From: Hyphomicrobium sp.
GTDB taxonomy: Bacteria > Pseudomonadota > Alphaproteobacteria > Rhizobiales > Hyphomicrobiaceae
DNA length: 6,410 bases
Direction: 5' to 3'
Assembly: GCA_016716675.1 (NCBI GenBank)
Contig: JADJVG010000029.1
Coordinates: 1-6,410, forward strand
Positions 1 to 5,924 of the stretch are shown here, piece after piece. The position numbers were made by a program, and so were the translations under genes. Under the pieces are notes generated by a model that saw only the letters and a list, made by a program, of their open reading frames with translations, did not search any database and was not told where the DNA came from. Position 1 is the first letter of the stretch. Every line of letters starts with the position of its first letter.

Positions 1-183
1 GTGCCCAATGCTCTGCTCAATTCTGAATTTCACAAGTTCTGTCATGTATGATTCAAATGATTGATTTTGATTAGTTTTATACCTATCTGCGTGTAGAGCC
101 GACCGAATCTCAATGTCGACAAAGAGTGCTCTTTTGGTGTGCCCATTGCGTCCTCAGTCGACACTGCGCGCCGCAATAATTAA

Positions 184-360
184 TTGAAATTACTGTATTT
201 ATTCGTAGTCTTGCTCATTCGTATTCAGCTTTTTGATCTGCTGCTCTGGTCTACTGGAACTCTATATCGATTGACCGCGCTTCCGGCGATCTCAAGTCTG
301 TACGACCCGAGTCAGTATTATCAGAAGTATCGCGACTACAATGTGCTGCAAGATCTGTAG
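184..360 (+). CDS. Possible small membrane-protein ORF (58 codons), weak
   Basis: A TTG-initiated frame directly after an in-frame TAA (181-183) runs to TAG at 358-360. Its first 24 codons are strongly hydrophobic (KLLYLFVVLLI, then a second stretch FDLLLW). The C-terminal third is rich in tyrosine and polar residues (YDPSQYYQKYRDYN). That one-helix-plus-polar-tail shape resembles a small membrane protein or the remnant of a larger one. Against it: there is no purine-rich ribosome site before the TTG, no recognised family, and AT-rich DNA yields hydrophobic codons by chance. It is convergent with the end of the dsb operon. I do not recognise it. Confidence 0.15.
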   Translation: MKLLYLFVVLLIRIQLFDLLLWSTGTLYRLTALPAISSLYDPSQYYQKYRDYNVLQDL

Positions 361-453
361 ACGGATCGCTTTGTGTGCTTGCCTTCCGCTTTCTCGGTTC
401 AGTCAACGAGGACGTCGTGCTGCCTGGCGTTCGTGACCCGTTGCCATCGCAGT

Positions 454-473
454 CCTCACGGGCAGCCTCACGG
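454..473. repeat. 8-bp direct repeat CCTCACGG inside a 7-bp inverted repeat
   Basis: CCTCACGG occurs at 454-461 and 466-473, separated by GCAG. The pair sits within inverted arms GCAGTCC (449-455) and GGACTGC (472-478). It lies 8 nt beyond the stop of the DsbA-like gene, where an operon terminator could be expected. No T-run follows on either strand, so an intrinsic terminator is not supported. The duplicated octamer could reflect local slippage. Confidence 0.35.
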
Positions 474-485
474 ACTGCCTCGGCG

Positions 486-1136
486 TCAACGCTTTTTCGT
501 TGCCGCCACTTCGCTCTGCACCAGTTCGACCAACTGACGCACGCCGAATGACGGCAGCGGCTTGCCATTGACGAAGAACGTGGGTGTCTGGCGGACATTC
601 GCTTCGCGGATGTCGGCCATGTCCTGGGTTAGAACGGCGGTGATATCGGCGGCCATCATGCCCTTGCGTGCGGCGTCGACGTTCAGGCCCGCAGCTCCGG
701 CGACGGCCCAAGCCTTTTCGAGTTGCGGCTGGCCATGATCGGCCCACTCCGGTTGCGCTGCGAGCATCGCCTCCATGACCTTGACGTACATGCCTTGCTT
801 ACGCGCGCTTTCAAGGATGCGCACGGCTTCGTCCGACCCTTTGTGAAATGGTGCGTAGCGGATGACGAGGCGAACTGCCTCCGGGTGCTCGCTCATAATC
901 TTCTTGACGACCGGATACATCGCCCGGCACGTCTCGCAGGCGGGATCGAAGAACTCGACAATCGTCACAGGAGCGTTTGCAGGGCCAAGAACGGGTGAAT
1001 GCGGGCGCACCAGCGTATTGGATTCGACCGCAGGGCCTGTCGTCGGATTGTTGCGACCACGGTAGATCATCGTCGACAATCCGAAGCCGACGGCGGCGAT
1101 TGCGCCGATGCCAAGGATCACGTTACGCCGGTTCAT
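486..1136 (-). CDS. DsbA-family thiol:disulfide interchange protein (thioredoxin fold)
   Basis: A 216-aa protein that probably works in the periplasm, anchored or exported by an N-terminal hydrophobic segment (about residues 6-24, after MNRRN). The thioredoxin fold follows. The redox site is CETC at residues 67-70 in the context FFDPACETC, and the cis-proline loop is RQTPTFFVNG with Pro185. This pattern is that of DsbA-like oxidases (Thioredoxin_4 type), which pass disulfides to exported proteins and are reoxidised by DsbB. The dsbB stop lies 2 nt before this ATG, so the pair is probably translationally coupled. The ATG at 1136 is chosen because the open frame further upstream is only dsbB read out of frame; a modest AAAGG lies about 10 nt before the ATG. 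The frame is intact. It is the last gene of the operon. A dedicated role with the metal pump is inference. Confidence 0.9.
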   Translation of the reverse strand: MNRRNVILGIGAIAAVGFGLSTMIYRGRNNPTTGPAVESNTLVRPHSPVLGPANAPVTIVEFFDPACETCRAMYPVVKKIMSEHPEAVRLVIRYAPFHKGSDEAVRILESARKQGMYVKVMEAMLAAQPEWADHGQPQLEKAWAVAGAAGLNVDAARKGMMAADITAVLTQDMADIREANVRQTPTFFVNGKPLPSFGVRQLVELVQSEVAATKKR

Positions 1137-1138
1137 GG

Positions 1139-1577
1139 TTATGTGCCTTTGCGCAGTTGAAGAAGAAGGACGGTGATCACCGTGAATGATGCGAGCGACA
1201 GAAGCGGAATCGGTACGCGGCCGAATATCCGCATGTTTGCACTGGAACAAGATGGCCCATCACCACACGGCTCCAACGCTTGCGGGATCACACCAACATA
1301 GAGCAACACATGATATAGCGCGATCAGCAGTCCTAGCGCCGCCAAAGGCAAGGCATACCGCCATACACCGCGATCTTCGAGGAGTGCGGCAACACCGAGT
1401 ACAACGGCCAGCGGAAACATGAAAGCGCGCTGGAACCAGCACAGGTTGCACGGTGCCTGTCCCATGACTTCGCCTATGAATAGTGCGCTGAGTGTCGATA
1501 GCAAATGCGACGGCCCATCCGGTTACGAGCAACTGCCACGCATCGAATTTGTCCAGACTTTGCGACAGCGGCTTCAA
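1139..1577 (-). pseudogene. dsbB: Disulfide bond formation protein B, broken by a 1-base frameshift
   Basis: DsbB is an inner-membrane quinone reductase that reoxidises DsbA. Most of the protein reads in one frame from 1504 downward: LFIGEVMGQ, the first redox pair CNLCW, then transmembrane segments and the second cysteine pair in EPCGDGPSC. The N-terminus (KPLSQSLDKFDAWQLL, first half of helix 1) lies in another frame from a TTG at 1577. Removing one base of the AAA run at 1503-1505 joins them as WAVALLSTLSALFIGEV, a natural DsbB first helix. The repaired product is 145 aa with Cys43/46 and Cys104/110 and four predicted helices, normal for the family. The stop falls 2 nt before the DsbA-like gene. 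Read as given, the protein either ends early or restarts at TTG 1504 without part of helix 1. Whether this is a true mutation or a base-calling error in a homopolymer cannot be decided here. Confidence 0.82.
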
Positions 1578-2212
1578 TTCATGCTCCTATGCGTGAGTGT
1601 CTGGTCTGTCCGCGTGCCGATCCAACGCCGCACCTGACTCTTATAAATTCGATACGGTTCGCCGAAGTTGGCAAGCAAAGCAGGCTCTTCTATCGCGACC
1701 TGTAGACGGATGGCCAGCAAGACAACCACCGTCAGAAATGCCTGGATGATGCCAGGAAAGACTAAGAACAGGCCTAAGAACAACAGCGCCTGCCCGACGA
1801 ACACGGGATTGCGTGAGACCGCAAAGGGCCCGGTATCGATGATCTGGCCGAGTTCACCCTTGATCGCGCCAATGCGCCAACTCGCGCCCATGTGCAACTG
1901 GCTGACCATTGCGACGCAGGCCCCGATCGTCACCAAAAGATGTCCGAGGAGATCTGCTACCAAGTTGTCGAGGTGCATGCGTAGCGGATCGCGCACGACA
2001 GGGTCGAAGCCCAACGCAATGCACATCGGCCAGATCGCACCGCCCGCAAAGCCCAATCGGAACATCAATGCCGTCAAGCGTTGGCGGCGTGGTCCGTTGT
2101 CGAACAACCAGACACTCCGGCCAGCATCCCGCGCCGCCATCTGGCTCGCGGCCAGAAAGCTCAGCAGATAGACGACAAACACGAGATAAGCGACGGCTTC
2201 GAGATGTTTCAT
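1574..2212 (-). CDS. Isoprenylcysteine carboxyl methyltransferase (ICMT/PEMT)-like membrane protein
   Basis: A 212-aa integral membrane protein with hydrophobic segments at about residues 7-23, 50-70, 86-105 and a long hairpin at 138-172. The C-terminal signature is that of bacterial ICMT/phospholipid-methyltransferase relatives: TGPFAVSRNPVFVGQ at 127-141, EEP at 175-177, then FGEPYRIYKSQVRRWIG. In this fold the RNP and EE/Y motifs line the S-adenosylmethionine pocket. Bacteria lack prenylated CaaX proteins, so the substrate is unknown; a lipid or small thiol/metal compound is only a guess. The ATG at 2212 lies 3 nt after the ATPase stop with GGAG about 8 nt upstream. The stop overlaps the dsbB start by 4 nt. 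The frame is intact, unlike both neighbours. Confidence in the family is high; the function is unassigned. Confidence 0.85.
   Translation of the reverse strand: MKHLEAVAYLVFVVYLLSFLAASQMAARDAGRSVWLFDNGPRRQRLTALMFRLGFAGGAIWPMCIALGFDPVVRDPLRMHLDNLVADLLGHLLVTIGACVAMVSQLHMGASWRIGAIKGELGQIIDTGPFAVSRNPVFVGQALLFLGLFLVFPGIIQAFLTVVVLLAIRLQVAIEEPALLANFGEPYRIYKSQVRRWIGTRTDQTLTHRSMN
1584..1588 (-). promoter_or_regulatory. Ribosome binding site AGGAG that fixes the TTG start of dsbB
   Basis: On the minus strand AGGAG lies 6 nt before TTG at 1577. The nearby ATG at 1582 belongs to the upstream methyltransferase frame and meets TGA one codon later, so it cannot start dsbB. The TTG overlaps the upstream TGA as TTGA, a typical coupled stop-start. 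Confidence 0.65.
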
Positions 2213-2215
2213 GGC

Positions 2216-4470
2216 TCAGGCTCCGACATTGCGTCCACTGGGCCCTTGCAATAATCTCAAAGCGTTCAAGGTCACGAGTACCGTCGCGCCGGTATCGGCC
2301 AGGATAGCAGGCCAGAGCCCTGTGACGCCGAGGATGGTCGTGACCAGGAACACGGCCTTCAGGCCGAGTGCGATGAGGATGTTGGTTCGAATATTCGCCA
2401 TCGTGCGGCGCGACAGGTCGACCATTGCAGCGACATCGCTGACGCGCCCATGCAAGACTGCTGCGTCTGCGGTTTCGAGTGCCACATCCGTGCCTCCGCC
2501 CATGGCGATACCGACATTCGCGGCAGCGAGCGCCGGTGCATCATTGATGCCGTCACCAACCTTGGCGACGATCTTGCCGGATTGCTTTAACTCTTCAACG
2601 ATGCGCAGCGCAGCTTATCCTCCGGCAGAAGCTCGGCTCGCGCTTCCATACCGAGCGATCGGGCGATGGCCTCGGCCGTGCGCCGGTTGTCACCGGTAAG
2701 CATCACGGCACTAATGCCTTGTACAGCAAGTGCGTCGATCCCAACTTTTGCATCTGCCCGCGGTTCATCACGCATCGCAATGAGGCCTGCGATCTCACTT
2801 CCGTTGAAGAGCACAGACACGGTCTTGCCTTCGTCGTTGAGCGATATGATGCGATCACGGACGGCATTGAGCTTGGCGCCGCGGACCTTGGCAGCCTTGG
2901 GTGAGCCAAAAAACCATTCGACGCCGTCAATGGTGCCGACAATCCCCTTGCCGCCGATCGCTGCCAGTCCGGTCGCTGCCGGTGGACTGACTTTGTCAAC
3001 GCTCGCGCGGTCGAGAATGGCTTTGGCGAGTGGATGGCTGGAGCCGGTCTCAAGGGCTGCCGCTACCTCAAGCACGTCGCGCTCACTGCGCTCGATGGCG
3101 ATGATGTCGGTGACTTTCGGCTTGCCCTCAGTCAGCGTGCCTGTCTTGTCGAAGGCAACATTCGTGACGCGGCCGATGGTTTCAAGCACGGCGCCGCCCT
3201 TTAGGAGAAGTCCGCGCCGAGCCCCCGCTGCCAATCCTGACGCAATTGCCGCCGGCACCGAGATGACTAGCGCGCACGGGCAGCCGATCAACAGGATGGC
3301 GAGGCCCTTGTAGATCCACGCGCTCCAACTGCCTCCGAACAGCAATGGTGGGATGATGGCGACGAGAGCGCTGACCAGCAACACCAGCGGTGTGTATCTC
3401 GAGAACCGATCAACGAAGCGTGCGCTGGCGCTTTCGATTCCTGGTGCCTCCTCGACCAGTTTGACGACCCGCGCGATGGTGCTTGTCTGCTGCGGCAGCG
3501 GTGACAGTGACGCGGATGGCGCCATCAATATTGATCGTTCCGGCAAAGACTTTGTCGCCGGCGCGCTTGCGTTTCGGAGTCGATTCGCCTGTAACAGGCG
3601 CTTCATCGATGCTGCTCTCGCCGGACAGGATCGTGCCGTCGGCAGGCACACGATCACCCGGACGGACGAGGATCGTCACACCGATCGACAGACTGTCGGC
3701 GGAAACTTCGTGCGTCGTGCCGTCCTTCTCCAACAACGCCGAGTTCGGCACGAGCGAGGTCAGGGCGCGGATGCTCGCGCGGGCACGCCCCGTCGCGACA
3801 CCTTCGAGCAATTCACCGATCAGGAAGAGCAGGACGACGGCCGCTGCCTCCTCAGCCGCGCCGATGAAGACTGCGCCGACGGCCGCGATCGTCATCAGCA
3901 TTTCAATTGAGAACGGCGTTCCCGCCCGCGCGGCCTGAAAAGCACGCTGTGCGATCGGAATGAGGCCGATTGCCATGGCGGCGACATAGGGCCATGTGCC
4001 GAGTACAGGAAGCGCCTTCGCGATGAGGTACGCGACAGCGAGTGCCGCGCCGCACGCAAGCGTCAGCTTTGCTTTCGGCGTTTGCCACCAGGGGCCATCG
4101 AACGGAGCGCCGTGATCGTGGCTGTGGCCATCGCTCGCGTTCTGTTGCGCTCTTGGCGCGCTTGGATTGCGGTCATAGTCTAACCCGTGCTTGTGACCAG
4201 GCCCATGCTCGTGCAAGCGTCTGCAGCGCGTGCCGGCGCTTCCGTAATCGTGTATCCGAGTGCCGTGACCATTTTTGCGATGGCCGCTTTGGGAGCTGCG
4301 GCAACCTCGTGGTGAACGGTGAGGGTACCGGCTGTGACGGATACGGGGACATCCTCCACACCTTCAATCCGGCGCACTGCCGTATCGATTTTGCTGGCAC
4401 AGGATGCGCAATCCATACCACCGATGCGAAATCGGGAGGTCGTCGTCGACGACGATGGAGACGCAGTCAT
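2216..4470 (-). pseudogene. cadA: Cd/Zn/Pb-exporting P1B-type ATPase with three frame breaks
   Basis: An inner-membrane pump exporting divalent soft metals using ATP. In order (repaired numbering, 749 aa): heavy-metal-associated domain with GMDCASC at 18-24; His-rich linker HEHGPGHKHG and HSHDHG at about 87-121; actuator TGES at 294-297; membrane metal site CPC at 397-399; phosphorylation motif DKTGTLT with Asp441; SSHPLA; LTGDN; VGDGINDAP; and in the last helices GLKAVFL and ADTGATVLVTLN, the Lys and Asp positions of ZntA-type pumps. The chain switches frame three times: one base missing near 4208-4230 (between TEAPARAADA and HEHGPGHKH), one extra at 3483-3484 (AAAAD to STIARVV), and a 5-bp duplication at 2603-2612 (LLPEDKLR to IVEELK). 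As given, translation stops soon after the first domain. ATG 4470 is preferred over TTG 4497 by its ribosome site. It is the first gene of the operon and divergent from its regulator. Decay or sequencing error are both possible. Confidence 0.9.
2603..2612. repeat. 5-bp tandem duplication GCGCA-GCGCA inside the ATPase gene
   Basis: GCGCA is present twice in direct contact (2603-2607 and 2608-2612). On the coding strand this gives CTGCGC-TGCGC-ATC. Removing one copy restores LLPEDKLRIVEELK, which continues straight into VGDGINDAP in frame; keeping both leads to a stop about 5 codons later (TAA at 2588-2590). This is a replication-slippage type of event and the most mutation-like of the four frame breaks. 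Confidence 0.75.
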
Positions 4471-4476
4471 GGTTGG

Positions 4477-4483
4477 CCCCTCT
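4477..4483 (-). promoter_or_regulatory. Ribosome binding site AGAGGGG of the ATPase
   Basis: AGAGGGG on the minus strand lies 6 nt before ATG at 4470. It decides for this start over the in-frame TTG at 4497, which would place the start over the predicted transcription start of the MerR-type promoter. Confidence 0.6.
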
Positions 4484-4502
4484 CTTGTCTTGTTCAATTG
4501 AA

Positions 4503-4533
4503 ACCGTACATGCTCTAGCTGCTAGAGGATCAA
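4503..4533 (-). promoter_or_regulatory. MerR-type metal-responsive promoter of the efflux operon
   Basis: Reading the minus strand, a -35 TTGATC (4533-4528) and a -10 TACGGT (4508-4503) are separated by 19 bp. This over-long spacer is the hallmark of MerR-family promoters, in which the metal-bound regulator untwists the DNA to realign the two boxes. The spacer holds the dyad listed separately. Transcription would begin near 4496, about 25 nt before the ATPase ATG. Promoter boxes are assigned by eye; the -10 match is modest. Confidence 0.6.
4510..4530. promoter_or_regulatory. Operator dyad for the MerR-family regulator
   Basis: Perfect inverted arms CTCTAG (4513-4518) and CTAGAG (4522-4527) flank CTG. 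The symmetry continues outward for two more pairs after one mismatch (AT at 4510-4511 with AT at 4529-4530), giving a 21-bp element, the usual length of a CadR/ZntR/PbrR operator. It starts inside the -35 and fills most of the spacer of the divergent efflux promoter, as is standard in this family. It lies 18 nt upstream of the regulator ATG, so autoregulation is likely. Confidence 0.7.
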
Positions 4534-4547
4534 GAGGGTGTTTAACG

Positions 4548-4973
4548 ATGCCAAAGCTGGTTGCCATTGGCGGCTTGGCCGCCTCCACGGGCGTCAAGGT
4601 GCCGACCATCCGCTACTACGAAGGAGTTGGCTTGCTACCCAAGCCACCACGCACGGACTCCAACCGGCGCCTCTATGACGGAGACGCGGTTCGCCGCCTG
4701 CGTTTCATCCGTCATGCCCGCGAACTTGGCTTTGAGATCGACGACATTCGCCAACTGCTGACACTGGCTGACGAGCCCAACCGGCCGTGCCGGGAAGTCG
4801 ATGCGATTGCTCATCGCCATCTTGTCGAAATCGAAAGCCGTCTCCGCCGACTTAAAGCGTTGAAAACGGAGGTCTCACGCATGATCAAAGATTGCGCCAA
4901 GGGCTCTGTTGCGAACTGCCGTATCATCGACGTGCTAGCCCATCACGAGCACTGTTTAAACGACCGACATTGA
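4548..4973 (+). CDS. cadR: MerR-family heavy-metal-responsive transcriptional regulator (CadR/PbrR/ZntR type)
   Basis: A 141-aa cytoplasmic activator. The N-terminal winged helix-turn-helix reads IGGLAASTGVKVPTIRYYE followed by GLL and SNRRLYD, the MerR DNA-recognition pattern. A dimerisation coiled coil spans about residues 82-112. The metal site has the family's three cysteines: Cys81 (NRPCREVD, start of the dimer helix) and Cys116 and Cys124 in the loop CAKGSVANC. The tail HHEHC (132-136) adds possible metal ligands, reminiscent of the His-rich tail in some CadR proteins. ATG 4548 is preferred over upstream in-frame starts because AGAGGG lies 9 nt before it and the MerR fold begins right after it; earlier starts would read through the operator. 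It is intact and divergent from the pump. Ligand specificity among Cd, Pb and Zn cannot be settled from sequence; the symbol is a family guess. Confidence 0.9.
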   Translation: MPKLVAIGGLAASTGVKVPTIRYYEGVGLLPKPPRTDSNRRLYDGDAVRRLRFIRHARELGFEIDDIRQLLTLADEPNRPCREVDAIAHRHLVEIESRLRRLKALKTEVSRMIKDCAKGSVANCRIIDVLAHHEHCLNDRH

Positions 4974-5181
4974 TGCCAGATAAGTGCGCTTTTTTGCATA
5001 CTTTCGTGTGCCAGCCGGTCGTCCGGCGGCTTGCGACTCGCCGGCCTGCGGCCGTGCGTGCAGAATACGGATAAAATCCCGGCGCGACCGGAGATTGAAC
5101 GACCATCGAGCGGATGAAGCGGTCTTTGAAGATCCCCTGATTCTCGCAATTTACCCTCGACGGCCATGACCACGTTTCTCA
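4974..5181. other. Convergent intergenic region between regulator and peptidase genes
   Basis: Both flanking genes end here. Two short GC-rich hairpins are visible: GCCGG-TCGT-CCGGC at 5014-5027 and CGGCC-TGC-GGCCG at 5042-5054. Neither is followed by a T-run on either strand (the T6 run at 4990-4995 precedes them), so an intrinsic terminator is not supported. A rho-dependent end or a simple stem element is possible. I see no gene. Confidence 0.4.
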
Positions 5182-5856
5182 TCATCGCGAACCACTACGA
5201 TTGCGATCTGCAGCAACTGCTGGCGGATTGCTCTTCATGGGTGCCAGCGACACCCAAGCTGTCGGACTCACGAACGATTGGCGCATGATGTATTCATAGG
5301 GCGAAGCATACCATGGCCGGATCTCGTCATGCTTGTTGTCGAGGGTCAGATCGCCAGTATCCATACGAGCGGTCAGGATGGCGTGTCCCTGCTGGTTCTC
5401 GTCTATAACCACGGTGATCAGCAGAGCGCCCGATGGCCAACGACGCTCCATCAGCAGACGCCGCTTTTCGAGCACGTATTCCTCGCAGTCGCCCTTGCCA
5501 GAGGTCGGCAGCGTCCAGTATTCGTCGATACCGAACTGCTCTTTGTCGCTCACCGGCGCGACCGCCCGATTGACGGCCTGGTTGACGTGTTCGAGTTCGG
5601 CGAGCGCCACCGGAGTGGCAGTAACACGACCCATTTCAACGCTGTTCGGCTGGCACAGATCGGGCAGCCGCAGGCAAAGCCGTACGAAGCCGTAGGGAGG
5701 GTTAGCAGACCCGTAAACCCGCGCGGTCGGCGAGGGCGAAGCACGCGTTGTAAATGAGGAGGCCTCGGCGGCCGGGCTCAAAGCGGACACCAGCGCAAAC
5801 ACGGCGACAGCGATATACATAATAAATCCGAAGCCGATCGTGACAGATGCGGCCAT
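5182..5856 (-). CDS. Transglutaminase-like cysteine peptidase (BTLCP / DUF920 family)
   Basis: A 224-aa exported protein of the bacterial transglutaminase-like cysteine proteinase family, the fold of LapG. A hydrophobic signal segment (about residues 6-28) ends with a plausible cleavage site at AAEA-SS. The catalytic triad is visible: Cys124 in SGKGDCEEYV, His158 in QGHAILTA, Asp173 in LTLDN. The C-terminal WVSL motif is also typical. LapG itself cuts surface adhesins under control of LapD; neither partner is visible here, and the rhizobial members have mostly unknown substrates. The ATG at 5856 keeps the whole signal segment, but no strong ribosome site is seen; ATG 5820 (MYIAVAVF) is an alternative. 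It lies 68 nt downstream of the L,D-transpeptidase on the same strand, so co-transcription is possible. The frame is intact. The last 15-20 residues (after about 207) extend beyond the usual domain. Confidence 0.85.
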   Translation of the reverse strand: MAASVTIGFGFIMYIAVAVFALVSALSPAAEASSFTTRASPSPTARVYGSANPPYGFVRLCLRLPDLCQPNSVEMGRVTATPVALAELEHVNQAVNRAVAPVSDKEQFGIDEYWTLPTSGKGDCEEYVLEKRRLLMERRWPSGALLITVVIDENQQGHAILTARMDTGDLTLDNKHDEIRPWYASPYEYIMRQSFVSPTAWVSLAPMKSNPPAVAADRNRSGSR

Positions 5857-5924
5857 TGTGCGTCGGATGTGGTTAACAGCGGCCTATCGCGTGATCGAAA
5901 AACGGATTGTGGCACCGGTCTGGC

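Larger units (their letters stand above)
1..485. other. AT-rich region without a convincing gene
   Basis: The first 240 bases are about 40% GC by hand count, clearly lower than the GC-rich genes to the right. From about 360 the composition rises again. No frame gives a recognisable protein. A plus-strand frame open from the left edge stops at 49-51. Local structures are minor: AAAGAG-TG-CTCTTT at 121-134 (6-bp arms) and two GTCGAC sites at 115-120 and 157-162. I see no tRNA, no insertion-sequence terminal repeats and no transposase. The composition change beside a metal-resistance operon fits the edge of an acquired segment, but no boundary repeat was found. Confidence 0.5.

Noticed and set aside
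1..150. Near-repeat GTGCCCAATGCT (1-12) and GTGCCCATTGCG (139-150) as a mobile-element end
   Set aside because: Imperfect, short, no transposase and no matching terminal repeat elsewhere in the window.
449..478. Inverted repeat after the DsbA-like stop as the operon terminator
   Set aside because: The 7-bp arms enclose a 16-base loop and no T-run follows; recorded only as a repeat.
1668..2171. Plus-strand open frame of 167 codons
   Set aside because: Antisense to the intact ICMT-like gene; no domain pattern and no ribosome site.
2666..3313. Long plus-strand open frame of 215 codons
   Set aside because: It lies antisense to the ATPase catalytic domain, whose DKTGTLT, CPC and LTGDN motifs are unmistakable. 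The plus-strand product is Ser/Ala/Arg-rich low-complexity sequence, a GC-rich shadow.
2216..4470. Programmed frameshifting or a set of separate small genes in place of one broken ATPase
   Set aside because: The fragments are consecutive pieces of one 749-aa family protein, the breaks lack slippery-heptamer context, and one is a 5-bp duplication.
5014..5054. Two GC-rich hairpins as an intrinsic terminator for the regulator or the peptidase gene
   Set aside because: Stems are only 5 bp and no T-run follows on either strand.
5278..5757. Plus-strand open frame of 159 codons
   Set aside because: Antisense to the cysteine peptidase, whose Cys-His-Asp triad is clear.
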